DNA from: Ligilactobacillus faecis
GTDB taxonomy: Bacteria; Bacillota; Bacilli; Lactobacillales; Lactobacillaceae
Length of the DNA: 64,000 bases
Direction: 5' to 3'
NCBI RefSeq assembly: GCF_029889745.1
Contig: NZ_CP123639.1
Coordinates: forward strand, 534,501 to 598,500
Shown here one piece after another: positions 52,975-61,483 of the stretch (its first letter is position 1; the number at the start of each line of letters is the position of its first letter). Both the position numbers and the translations under genes were made by a program. Under the pieces are notes generated by a model. The model did not search any database and was not told the DNA's origin. It saw nothing but the letters and a program-made list of their open reading frames with translations.

Positions 52975-53703
52975 TTAATTTCTAAACTTGTGAACGATCA
53001 AAGTCACGATCACTGAGCCTAAGACAACGATCCCAAATGCAGCGGCTGGGATCTCGATATCGATCATCGGGATCGTTAAAAAGAGTTTGATCGCGATCAG
53101 GCCGATCAAGAAATAAGCCATCACCTCAAGCTCTGGGACAAGATCGATCAGACGCATGATGATCTCAGCGATCCCCCGCATACATAAGATCCCGATCAAG
53201 CCCCCGATCAAAACGATCACTGGATTAGGTGAGATCGCTAATGAAGCTAAGATCGAATCGACTGAAAAGACGATATCCATCAATTCGATCGAGATCACGA
53301 CTGACCAAAAAAGGGGTAATAATGGCTTGCGCTTTCTTGCATTTTTGCGTTTGACTCGTTCGGGGTATTTCATTTGATAAAAATGATTCAACGATAAATA
53401 CATCAAATAGCCTGCACCTAAAACTTTGATCTCCCAAAAGTTGATCAAATATGAACCAACTCCGATCAAAAGAAAGCGGAAAAGATAGGCACCCCAAAGA
53501 CCATAAAATAAAGATTTTTCTTGTTGTTTCTTATCTGGGAGCTTTTGCGTTTGAGCTGCTAAAACGATCGCATTATCGACTGACAAGAGACATTCGATCA
53601 AGACTAAAGAAAAGATGATCATCCAATCTTCCCCAGATTCGATCACAGTTTTCCAGTTTTCTAGATCAAAAAAAGGACTATATAATTTAACTAAAATATC
53701 CAC
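52975..53703 (-). CDS. TerC/YkoY-family membrane protein
   Basis: This is a 242-residue membrane protein with seven to eight helices. LIECLLSVDNAIVLA and IELMDIVFSVDSILASLA are the two Asp-containing TerC signatures. Members such as YkoY act in manganese export or metallation of secreted enzymes; others are linked to tellurite resistance. I see no yybP-ykoY manganese riboswitch in the 104 bases between the start and the IS, so any upstream element may have been displaced by the insertion. Confidence 0.9.
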   Translation of the reverse strand: MDILVKLYSPFFDLENWKTVIESGEDWMIIFSLVLIECLLSVDNAIVLAAQTQKLPDKKQQEKSLFYGLWGAYLFRFLLIGVGSYLINFWEIKVLGAGYLMYLSLNHFYQMKYPERVKRKNARKRKPLLPLFWSVVISIELMDIVFSVDSILASLAISPNPVIVLIGGLIGILCMRGIAEIIMRLIDLVPELEVMAYFLIGLIAIKLFLTIPMIDIEIPAAAFGIVVLGSVIVTLIVHKFRN

Positions 53704-53807
53704 TATTTTTCTTCACTTTCTATGCTAGATTTTATCCCCCGTCTATCCTACCATACCACCCCAGATTTTGGGATATCTAAAGCTCTTTTTTTAAAATATC
53801 TAAAAAA

Positions 53808-55634
53808 GGGGCTGGGAAAAAACTCAGTTCTAATAAAGAAAGAGGCTCACGTCGAATTTTTTTCAACGTGAGCCTTTTCATATGATCGATCTCTTGCTAA
53901 TATTAAGTTGACCAAAACCAATAAAGGAGAGACCTACCATGTATAAAAATTATAACACATCTGAGCTGGAATTAGATATCACTTATTCAATGAAATTACC
54001 TGATGATCATATTGCTGTTTTGATCAGTCGCTTTGTTGATTCGATCCCCCAAGATATTCTTTTAGAGGACACTTCACATACCGGTCGTCCAGCTTTTCAT
54101 CCAGCTATGCTTTTAAAAATGACTTTATTTGCTTATCTTGAATCCGTCTTTTCTGGTAGAAAGATCGCTAAATTGAATCAATACTATCTTCCAATGATGT
54201 GGTTAAGTGGAAATACTTCTGTTAGTTATAAGACTATCAATAACTTTCGGTCAAGTGATCATGCTAAAAAGATCATCGAAAAAACCTTTGTGCTGTTTAC
54301 TTTGCTTCTATCTAAAAATGGTATGTTAGATGCCGATGAAGCTTTATTTATTGATGGTACTAAATTAGAAGCTGATGCTAATCGCTATAGTTTTACCTGG
54401 AAAAATGCTTCTGATAAGTTTGAAAAGTCGCTTGATGAAAGAGTAGCTAAGACCTATGACGAGCTGATCCAACACCAAGTTGATATCGCTATTTCAAAAG
54501 ATATGCTGGGGTCCAGTGATGCGATAAAGGAGCTTATTAAGGGGACCGATCTTAAATTAGATGCGATTGAAGAAGATATCGCTACTGAACCTAAAGTCAT
54601 AAAAGGTGGTTCAAAAAATAAGCGAGCTCGTCGAAGACTAAAAAGCATCAAACGCAAACTCCAAACTGATCTTCTGCCAAGAAAAGAAAGATACGAACGT
54701 AATAGGAAGATCTTTCAGGGACGAAATAGCTTCTCAAAAACAGATAATGACGCTACTTTTATGCGTTTAAAGGAAGATCATATGAAAAATGGGCAACTAA
54801 AGCCTGCTTACAATTTACAGATCGCGACTAGCGGTCGCTTTGTCCTACATTATGATATATTTCCTAACCCAACGGACACACGGACATTAGTGCCATTTTT
54901 AAAATCTTTTACTAACTTAGAACTATTCAAATATATAGTGGCGGACGCTGGATATGGGAATGAAGCTAACTATCAGGCTGTTACTGATATGTTTGAAAAG
55001 ATCCCATTGATGCCCTATCCAATGTATCAAAAAGAACAGAGTCGTAAATACAAAAAAGATCCACGCAATATCAAAAATTGGACATATCATGCAGAAGATG
55101 ATTATTATATAGATCCTGACGGTGTAGTATTTAAGTTTCAAAGATACAGTTCAAGTGTGGACAAATATGGATTCAAAAGAAACTTTAAAGTTTATGTAGC
55201 TGATATTTTCCAGGCTACTAAAGAACTTGAAAACTTAGCTAAGACGCCTAAAGGCTATCAGCGAACTAAAGCCATAAATTATAACTGGGAATTTTTTAAA
55301 AATAGTGCCACAGAAGACCTTTCAAGTGAAAAGGGTTCAAAGATCTACGCGAGAAGACGTACAGATGTTGAAACCATTTTCGGAGATATGAAGGGTAATT
55401 TTGGCGTACGCCGAGTACATGTTAGAGGAGAGAAAGCAGTTCGAAATGAGATCGGACTGATACTTTTGACGATCAATATATCAAAATTATGGCACCTATT
55501 CAAAGAAATAGGGGGAGGATTTTTGAAAAAACGATCCGAAAACAAGCATAAAAGAAAAATACCTGATCAAATTTCTCAAAAACGAGATTTGATCAGGTAT
55601 TTTTAGTTCAGGCTAGTAGTTTTTTCCCAGCCCC
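53808..55634. mobile_element. Second type of IS1182-family insertion sequence (about 1.83 kb)
   Basis: The terminal repeats GGGGCTGGGAAAAAACT and AGTTTTTTCCCAGCCCC are perfect and extend by AA / TT outward. An internal hairpin GGCTCACGT/ACGTGAGCC follows the left end. A strong hairpin ATACCTGATCAAATT/AATTTGATCAGGTAT-like (about 55559-55603) covers the transposase C-terminal codons. It sits 7 bases after the nhaC stop codon. No direct repeat could be defined. Confidence 0.87.
53939..55606 (+). CDS. IS1182-family transposase
   Basis: This is a 555-residue intact DDE transposase with the segments LFIDGTKLEADANRYSF, IVADAGYGNEANY and RRRTDVETIFGDMKGNFGV. A basic coiled segment lies at about residues 220-255. 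GGAGAG precedes the start. It is homologous to, but clearly different from, the transposase at 13155-14846. Its stop codon falls right after the hairpin-coding C-terminus RDLIRYF, inside the element. Confidence 0.93.
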   Translation: MYKNYNTSELELDITYSMKLPDDHIAVLISRFVDSIPQDILLEDTSHTGRPAFHPAMLLKMTLFAYLESVFSGRKIAKLNQYYLPMMWLSGNTSVSYKTINNFRSSDHAKKIIEKTFVLFTLLLSKNGMLDADEALFIDGTKLEADANRYSFTWKNASDKFEKSLDERVAKTYDELIQHQVDIAISKDMLGSSDAIKELIKGTDLKLDAIEEDIATEPKVIKGGSKNKRARRRLKSIKRKLQTDLLPRKERYERNRKIFQGRNSFSKTDNDATFMRLKEDHMKNGQLKPAYNLQIATSGRFVLHYDIFPNPTDTRTLVPFLKSFTNLELFKYIVADAGYGNEANYQAVTDMFEKIPLMPYPMYQKEQSRKYKKDPRNIKNWTYHAEDDYYIDPDGVVFKFQRYSSSVDKYGFKRNFKVYVADIFQATKELENLAKTPKGYQRTKAINYNWEFFKNSATEDLSSEKGSKIYARRRTDVETIFGDMKGNFGVRRVHVRGEKAVRNEIGLILLTINISKLWHLFKEIGGGFLKKRSENKHKRKIPDQISQKRDLIRYF

Positions 55635-55641
55635 TTCTTGA

Positions 55642-57018
55642 CTAAACCGTTGTTTGCCGATCGTACTTGAGTCCGATCCCGGTGATCCCGCTTAAGATCG
55701 AAAAGAGTGGACACAAAAGGCTAAAGAAAGTAAATGGTAAAAAGGCCAAAACTGGGATGCCTAAAGTCGAAGCTGCAAAAGATCCAGCTACGCCCCACGG
55801 GATCAAGTAGTTGATCACGCTTCCCCCGTCTTCTAGAACGCGGCTCAAACTCAACGGATCAAGTTTCAAACGTTCAAAACTCGTCTTGAACGCCCGCCCT
55901 GGTAAAATGACAGAAAGATATTGTTCACCAACAAAGAGATTGATCGCGATCCCAGAGAAGATCGTTACAGTAACTAATTTTCCTGGCGTGTTCAATTTCT
56001 TAGCCAAAGGATCCATCGCAGCCGCAACGATCCCAAACTTCATCAAAAGTCCACCAAGTGCTAAGGTCATGATGATCAACGAAACGGTTCCCATCATGTT
56101 ACCGATCCCGCCACGAGTCAATAAAGCATTGACATCTTGATTATTAGTTTGAGCAACAAAACCTTGTTCCACTAAAGTTGCAAACTTTTTGATCGTGTAA
56201 TGTGGATCGTTGATAAAGATCATTGCCGTTGAAACAAAGATGTTGATAAATAAAGTTGGGATCGCTGGGATCTTGCACCAAGCACAGACAAACATCAAAA
56301 TGATCGGCAAGCTAGCCCACCAATTGATCGTAAAAGTCTGTTCTAAAACTTTGATCGTTGTTTCAACTTTTGTCATATCTGGTGTTTTACTTGCATGACC
56401 TAAAGCTAGAAAACCTAGAAACGAAAGGACAAAGGCTGGGACCGTGGTCCACATCATGTTTTTGATGTGGGCAAATAACTCAGAACCCGCAACAGCTGAA
56501 GCTAAGTTAGTCGAATCAGACAAAGGGGACATCTTATCACCAAAGATCGCTCCTGATAAGATCGCTCCTGCAACTAAGGCTGGGTCTAAGCCCATCGTAA
56601 GCCCCATCCCTAAGATCGCGATCCCGACAGTTGAGATCGTTGTAAAACCACTACCGATCGAAAGACCTACAAGTCCACAAACGATAAACGCCGATGGTAC
56701 AAAGAACTTGACGCTCAAGCTATTGAACCCAAAGACCATCAACGCTGGAATGATCCCTGCCTTGATCCAAACAGCGATCAAAGTCCCGATCAATAAAAAG
56801 ATAAAGATCGGAATGATCGCCGTTGTGATCCCCTCGGTAATCCCTTGATGGATCTCCTCAAAACTTGCTTTTTTTAAACGTGCCCAACCGATCAACAAGG
56901 CGATCACAAATAACACCGGAACTTGAGGCGAGAGCCCAAAGCCGATCACCCCTGTTCCTAGAAAAACTAACATCAATAACAATAAAATAATTGCTTCATT
57001 AAAACTAACTTTTTTCAT
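55642..57018 (-). CDS. NhaC-family transporter under T-box control (probably an amino acid transporter)
   Basis: This is a 458-residue membrane protein with about 11-12 helices. FGDKMSPLSDSTNLAS and GSGFTTISTVGIAILGMG are NhaC-family signatures. Although NhaC is named for Na+/H+ exchange, a T-box leader (57118-57352) means that expression responds to an uncharged tRNA. This fits an amino acid carrier better, and NhaC-type proteins behind tyrosine T-boxes have been proposed as tyrosine transporters in Lactobacillales. The specifier region is compatible with Tyr. Confidence 0.85.
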   Translation of the reverse strand: MKKVSFNEAIILLLLMLVFLGTGVIGFGLSPQVPVLFVIALLIGWARLKKASFEEIHQGITEGITTAIIPIFIFLLIGTLIAVWIKAGIIPALMVFGFNSLSVKFFVPSAFIVCGLVGLSIGSGFTTISTVGIAILGMGLTMGLDPALVAGAILSGAIFGDKMSPLSDSTNLASAVAGSELFAHIKNMMWTTVPAFVLSFLGFLALGHASKTPDMTKVETTIKVLEQTFTINWWASLPIILMFVCAWCKIPAIPTLFINIFVSTAMIFINDPHYTIKKFATLVEQGFVAQTNNQDVNALLTRGGIGNMMGTVSLIIMTLALGGLLMKFGIVAAAMDPLAKKLNTPGKLVTVTIFSGIAINLFVGEQYLSVILPGRAFKTSFERLKLDPLSLSRVLEDGGSVINYLIPWGVAGSFAASTLGIPVLAFLPFTFFSLLCPLFSILSGITGIGLKYDRQTTV

Positions 57019-57117
57019 TTCAGTTCCCTCCGTCTATATTTTTTGGCCAGCTGTTTTTTAGCTTGCGATAACGCAGTAAGCCCCCACATTTTTTCATCTT
57101 TTAGCCCCCTTGAAAAT

Positions 57118-57352
57118 AAAAAAAGCCGTCCCTAAATAAAAGGGACGACTAAATAAACCGTGGTACCACCCAGCTTAAGCAAGCATCTGAAAAGCTCACT
57201 TCACTTTCGCCGGTCAGATAACGGTCCGGTCTTTCCGTTCAGAATCTCGTCGTATATATTTGGTCCAGATCACCCTGACCAGCTCGCATCGACCGCCGGC
57301 TTTCTGACTCCCAGATGATTGACTACTTGGTACGACTTCTGTTGCTTATCAT
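57118..57352 (-). promoter_or_regulatory. T-box riboswitch upstream of the NhaC-family gene
   Basis: On the minus strand the T-box core AAGCTGGGTGGTACCACGG (57158-57176) is followed by a terminator, GTCCCT/AGGGAC (57125-57149) plus T7. Stem I is formed by GTCGTA/TACGAC near 57345 and 57255, with AGTA on the 5' side of the specifier loop and CAAATATA on the 3' side. A TAT triplet followed by A is the best specifier candidate, giving tyrosine; ATA (Ile) cannot be dismissed by eye. Confidence 0.92.
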
Positions 57353-57413
57353 AATACTGATTTTATGAGACCTTGTCAACTGTTTTTTAAAATAATATTA
57401 AACTAATATTAAA

Positions 57414-58250
57414 TCACAATAATTTAGCTAATTCAAACCCATAAGCACTGCGCACATCTTCTAAAACAACGAACGCCTGCGGATCAAGTTCTTCGATCTT
57501 ACGCATCAATTTGACTGTATCTTTAGCTTCACAAATACAGTAAATAACTTTTTTCGGCTTTTGACTGACATAGCCTGTTGCTTCCAACAACGTGATCCCA
57601 GTTTGGTTGAGCTTCGCCAAAGCGCAAGCGATCTGCGCACTTTTATCAGAGATGATCATAAATGAGCGTTTGACGACAAATACTTCGAGCATTTTATTCA
57701 AAACATACGCTGAGATATAAAGCTCGATCACCGTCAAAAGCATATTTTCAAAACCGATCACCACGAAGGAAGGGACAGCGACTAAAAGATCAAAAAATAA
57801 TAAAGCACTCCCAGTTTTGATCCCCAAAAATTTATTGACGATCTTAGCTAAGATCGTACTGCCAGCGATCGTGCCGTGCCCTTTGATGATGATCGCCATC
57901 GCAAGCCCCATCAAAACGCCGCCACTGATCGCTGCCACAAGTGGATCATGTAGTTTGAAGTGCCACAAAGCAGTAAGACGCAAACAAACTGAGATACTCC
58001 CCACCGCTACAAGGGTATAGAAAACAGTCCGTTTGTCTAAAAGTTTCCAACCGACAAATAACAATAAGCCATTCAAACACAGATTCGTCAAACTCGGTGG
58101 AAGCTTCAACCAGTAGTAAAAGATCGTCATCAAGCCTGTTACACCGCCTTCGCCTAAATGGCTCGGCAATAAAAAGCAGTTGATCGCTACAGCATAACAA
58201 AATGCCCCGCAGACGTTCAAACTCAAAGAAGAAATAAACTTTTTAAGCAT
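57414..58250 (-). CDS. YitT-family membrane protein (DUF161/DUF2179)
   Basis: This is a 278-residue protein starting MLKKFISSLSLNVCGAF, overlapping the end of the XRE gene by eight bases. An ATG 12 bases earlier (58262) is an alternative, and neither has a clear ribosome site, suggesting translational coupling. Five to six helices (GEGGVTGLMTIFYYW, GSTILAKIVNKFLGIKTG) are followed by a cytoplasmic DUF2179 domain from about 200 (MIISDKSAQIACALAKLNQTG). The family's function is unclear. Confidence 0.87.
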   Translation of the reverse strand: MLKKFISSLSLNVCGAFCYAVAINCFLLPSHLGEGGVTGLMTIFYYWLKLPPSLTNLCLNGLLLFVGWKLLDKRTVFYTLVAVGSISVCLRLTALWHFKLHDPLVAAISGGVLMGLAMAIIIKGHGTIAGSTILAKIVNKFLGIKTGSALLFFDLLVAVPSFVVIGFENMLLTVIELYISAYVLNKMLEVFVVKRSFMIISDKSAQIACALAKLNQTGITLLEATGYVSQKPKKVIYCICEAKDTVKLMRKIEELDPQAFVVLEDVRSAYGFELAKLL

Positions 58251-58656
58251 GTGTTTGTTCATCCAATTCAAGTTCTAGGTTGAATTCTTCAGGGTATTTA
58301 GCTTGCGCGCGCCCACTCAAATAACCTTTGATCAAAGCGTAGATCTCGGCTCGCGCTGTCGCATTGAGATTTTCCGTTTGAAAAGTCAGCTGTGCACTAG
58401 ATGAGAAAAGTTCGCTCAAGTCAAACCCATCATAGGAACGTCCGCTCAAATAATCGAGCGAGACTCCAAAATATTCTGCAAGTTGGCGCACTTCTAAATA
58501 TGAGGGCGTCGTCGTACCTCGCTCCCATTTGCCGATCTGTGAAGCCGTCTTTTTGCGTTTAGCATACGGCACTGCCATCGCATTCAATTCTTTTGCTAGT
58601 TCAGGTAAAGAAAGCCGAGCTCCTGTGCGTAAAGCTCTCATTCTTTCTGGAAACAT
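58243..58656 (-). CDS. XRE-family HTH regulator
   Basis: This is a 137-residue protein. The helix-turn-helix covers residues 1-72 (MRALRTGARLSLPELAKELN, then SQIGKWERGTTTPSYLEVRQ). The tail of about 60 residues is acidic. Within the HTH, a longer-than-usual loop with basic residues (AKRKKT) lies before the recognition helix. AGGTGAT precedes the start. It probably forms a unit with the YitT-like gene. Confidence 0.85.
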   Translation of the reverse strand: MFPERMRALRTGARLSLPELAKELNAMAVPYAKRKKTASQIGKWERGTTTPSYLEVRQLAEYFGVSLDYLSGRSYDGFDLSELFSSSAQLTFQTENLNATARAEIYALIKGYLSGRAQAKYPEEFNLELELDEQTHA

Positions 58657-58711
58657 CCGATCACCTACTTTGATTTGATTACTTTAATTTTAACATTGAT
58701 CGCGATGCTTG

Positions 58712-59809
58712 TTAGCCTTTTTGTTGCCGAAAAAGCGTGTAACCATATTCCGCGCCACACAACAACGTCAAAAGACTTAGAAAGCCTAGTGGATCGTTTT
58801 TTTGCCAAAAGAGGCCTAAACAACCCAAACAAAAGATCACTAAAAACCAGAGGAGATCTTTTAACTGTAACCGATACTTTGCTTTATTGTAGACACTATT
58901 GCTAAATGTTCCTAGATAAAAACCTAAAAGGCTCAAGATCGTTATTCGAAAAAGAAAATCACGCGAAAAAGTTGTTTCAGTGATAAATAAGACACTGACT
59001 GTCAACGTCAAAAGGCTCAAGATCAATAAAGCATGGCTATACATCAGCGTAAAACCACGGGTCTGTTGGTGATGATCACTTAACTCTTCGATCTGTAACG
59101 TATAAGTTCCAAATAATGTGAGCAAAAGAAGAAAAACTAGGATCGAAGCAGGCGCAAAGAGCGTTCCTTTAAAATAGCTCGTGATATTGACAACTGCTTC
59201 TCCAAAAGTGATGATGATCAATAAACTCAAACGCTCAACTAAATGTGGAAAATTGACATTTTCCGCAGCAAAAGAACGATAGATCACAAGGGGCGCAAGA
59301 AAGCCGACTAAATAACCGGCTTCAACAAAATAAAGTCCGTGAGTATAACCTAGGAAAACACCGCTTGCGATCAAAAGTGCTTCAAGACTCAAGATCCCTA
59401 AAAAAGCACGCACATCTAATTTTTTACGTTCGGTCTGGGAAACCCCCAAAAAATATTGGATAAACAAAGCTACTATGATCACAAGCATCGCTTGATTGAA
59501 ACTTTGAAAAGTTACCGTCCAATCAGTATTGATGTTATTTGCAACTGAGATCATCGCAAACATCGTCACTAAAAGGCCCCCACGATCAAACGCTCTTTGC
59601 ATTCCAAAACGATTGATATAGACAGTTTGATATAACCAAACTTGGATGATCACGATCACTACCAATACAAACTGTAAGTAGGTCGTCAAAGAAAGCCCAC
59701 CATGATGTGGATGATGGATCATCGCCGTCATTTTTGCGACAGCATAGACAAAAACAAGATCATAAAAAAGTTCGAGCATCGAGACTTTTTTGGCAATAAT
59801 TTTATTCAT
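58712..59809 (-). CDS. Low temperature requirement A (LtrA)-family membrane protein
   Basis: This is a 365-residue membrane protein with about ten helices. The start KVSMLELFYDLVFVYAVAKM, the His-rich stretch HHPHHGG and the block ERLSLLIIITFGEAVVNIT define the LtrA family. The family was named from a Listeria mutant that grows poorly in the cold; its molecular function is not known. It starts after GGGGGAAA. Confidence 0.88.
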   Translation of the reverse strand: MNKIIAKKVSMLELFYDLVFVYAVAKMTAMIHHPHHGGLSLTTYLQFVLVVIVIIQVWLYQTVYINRFGMQRAFDRGGLLVTMFAMISVANNINTDWTVTFQSFNQAMLVIIVALFIQYFLGVSQTERKKLDVRAFLGILSLEALLIASGVFLGYTHGLYFVEAGYLVGFLAPLVIYRSFAAENVNFPHLVERLSLLIIITFGEAVVNITSYFKGTLFAPASILVFLLLLTLFGTYTLQIEELSDHHQQTRGFTLMYSHALLILSLLTLTVSVLFITETTFSRDFLFRITILSLLGFYLGTFSNSVYNKAKYRLQLKDLLWFLVIFCLGCLGLFWQKNDPLGFLSLLTLLCGAEYGYTLFRQQKG

Positions 59810-60010
59810 AAATTTCCCCCTAGATCATTTGCTAAAACTTTTGTTTTATCATACTAGGAAGCGTTTTTCTTGTCAATTTCAACTAAATTTAAAAAAATTA
59901 GCTATTTATTTTAATTGATTCTTGCTTTTCTATTGCTTATTTAGTGATAACAACGTACAATAAACTAGTCTTAACTTACAAAAAGTACATTAATAAAGGT
60001 GGTGGCTCAA

Positions 60011-60709
60011 ATGTGGCAGATAGTTTGGTCTTCATTGCCGCAACTGATCAATGCTGGGATCAAGTATACGATCCCCCTTGCAGTTATTTCGTTTGCTTTA
60101 GGGTTGATCCTCGCATTGATCACGGCTTTGATCCGTATTTCACAGACTAAAGGTCCATTTTTGATTATCAAAGCAATTTTCAGATTTTACGTCTGGCTCT
60201 TTCGGAGTACGCCTCTGATCGTCCAGTTATTTATCGTTTATTTTGGTTTACCATATCTCAAGTTAAAGGGGATCGCTCCTGACGGGATCAAGTTAGAACC
60301 ATTTACCGCTGGGATCATCGTTTTTACATTGAACACTGGAGCGTATGCTTCTGAAACGATCCGAGCTGCGATCGAATCGATCCCTAAAGGCCAATGGGAA
60401 GCAGCCCAAGCTATTGGAATGACCCGTTATCAAACGCTCTTTCGGATCATTATCCCCCAAGCGGCGCGAGTCTCACTTCCGCCACTCTCAAATAGCTTTA
60501 TCGGGTTGATCAAAGATACTTCACTTGCTTCAACGATCACGATCGTTGAAATGTTTGAAGTCAGTCAGCAGATCGCCGCGGAAAATTATCAACCTTTAGT
60601 AATGTACTGTACGGTGGCTGCCTTATATGCGATCTTGTGTACGATCTTGTCTTTTATTCAAGGTTGGCTCGAAAAAATAACGACACGTTACGTCAAACCA
60701 CAGATCTAA
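60011..60709 (+). CDS. Amino acid ABC transporter permease (His/Gln/cystine type)
   Basis: This is a 232-residue membrane protein with five helices, starting at the ATG at 60011, for which AAAGGTGG is the ribosome site. The upstream GTG at 59999 lies inside that site. GAYASETIRAAIESIPKGQWEAA, in two overlapping parts, is the EAA loop that couples to the ATPase. It is the first gene of a three-gene operon. Confidence 0.92.
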   Translation: MWQIVWSSLPQLINAGIKYTIPLAVISFALGLILALITALIRISQTKGPFLIIKAIFRFYVWLFRSTPLIVQLFIVYFGLPYLKLKGIAPDGIKLEPFTAGIIVFTLNTGAYASETIRAAIESIPKGQWEAAQAIGMTRYQTLFRIIIPQAARVSLPPLSNSFIGLIKDTSLASTITIVEMFEVSQQIAAENYQPLVMYCTVAALYAILCTILSFIQGWLEKITTRYVKPQI

Positions 60710-60722
60710 GGGGGCAGTCAAA

Positions 60723-61466
60723 ATGTTAAGACTTGAAAATGTAACTAAAACTTTTGGGAAGCAAAAAGCTCTCAAAGATATCACAACAACTTTTAAAGAT
60801 CACGAAACGACCGTTTTAGTTGGCCCTTCTGGTTCAGGTAAATCAACTCTTTTACGTTCTTTGAACTTATTAGAACGACCTGAAAGTGGGTTGTATGATT
60901 GTGATGGCATCCAACTTGATTTTGCTAAAAAGATCACGAAAAAAGAAACACTTGCTGTCCGTCAAAAAACGGAAATGGTCTTTCAAGACTATAACCTTTT
61001 TCCACATTTAACTGTTTTAAAAAATATTATGGAAGGTCCAGTCCACGTTTTAAAAGAAGATAAAAAAACAGCCGAAAAGCGTGCGTTAGCATTATTAGAA
61101 AAAGTTGGCTTAAAAGATAAAGCTTTAGCTTACCCAAGTCAGCTTTCTGGGGGGCAAGCTCAACGTGTGGCGATCGCCCGTTCATTAGCGATGCGCCCGC
61201 GCTATATTTTACTAGACGAACCGACAAGTGCTTTAGATCCTGAGCTTGAGCTTGAAGTTTTAAAAGTCTTACTTGAACTTGCAAAAGAAAAGCAGTCGCT
61301 CATCATCGTGACGCACAACTTAGAGTTTGCTCGGCACGTAGCCGATAAGATCCTCTTTATCGAAGCGGGAAAGATCTTTTTTGAAGGAAAAAAAGACGAT
61401 TTTTTCAATTCAGACAACCAGCGGATCAAGGACTTCATCAATGCAATGACACTTGATGCTTTATAA
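60723..61466 (+). CDS. Amino acid ABC transporter ATPase (GlnQ/TcyC type)
   Basis: This is a 247-residue ATPase with Walker A GPSGSGKST (about 35-43), Q-loop MVFQDYNLFPHLT, signature LSGGQAQR and Walker B YILLDEPTSALD. It belongs to the polar amino acid uptake family. It follows the permease by 13 bases. Confidence 0.94.
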   Translation: MLRLENVTKTFGKQKALKDITTTFKDHETTVLVGPSGSGKSTLLRSLNLLERPESGLYDCDGIQLDFAKKITKKETLAVRQKTEMVFQDYNLFPHLTVLKNIMEGPVHVLKEDKKTAEKRALALLEKVGLKDKALAYPSQLSGGQAQRVAIARSLAMRPRYILLDEPTSALDPELELEVLKVLLELAKEKQSLIIVTHNLEFARHVADKILFIEAGKIFFEGKKDDFFNSDNQRIKDFINAMTLDAL

Positions 61467-61483
61467 GAAAGGAAAAATTAAAG

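Noticed and set aside
53704-53807. A yybP-ykoY manganese riboswitch before terC
   Set aside because: The conserved core sequences of that riboswitch are not present in the short region left between terC and the IS.
55642-57018. Annotation as a plain Na+/H+ antiporter
   Set aside because: The T-box leader indicates amino-acid-dependent control, so I kept the family name but not the assumed substrate.
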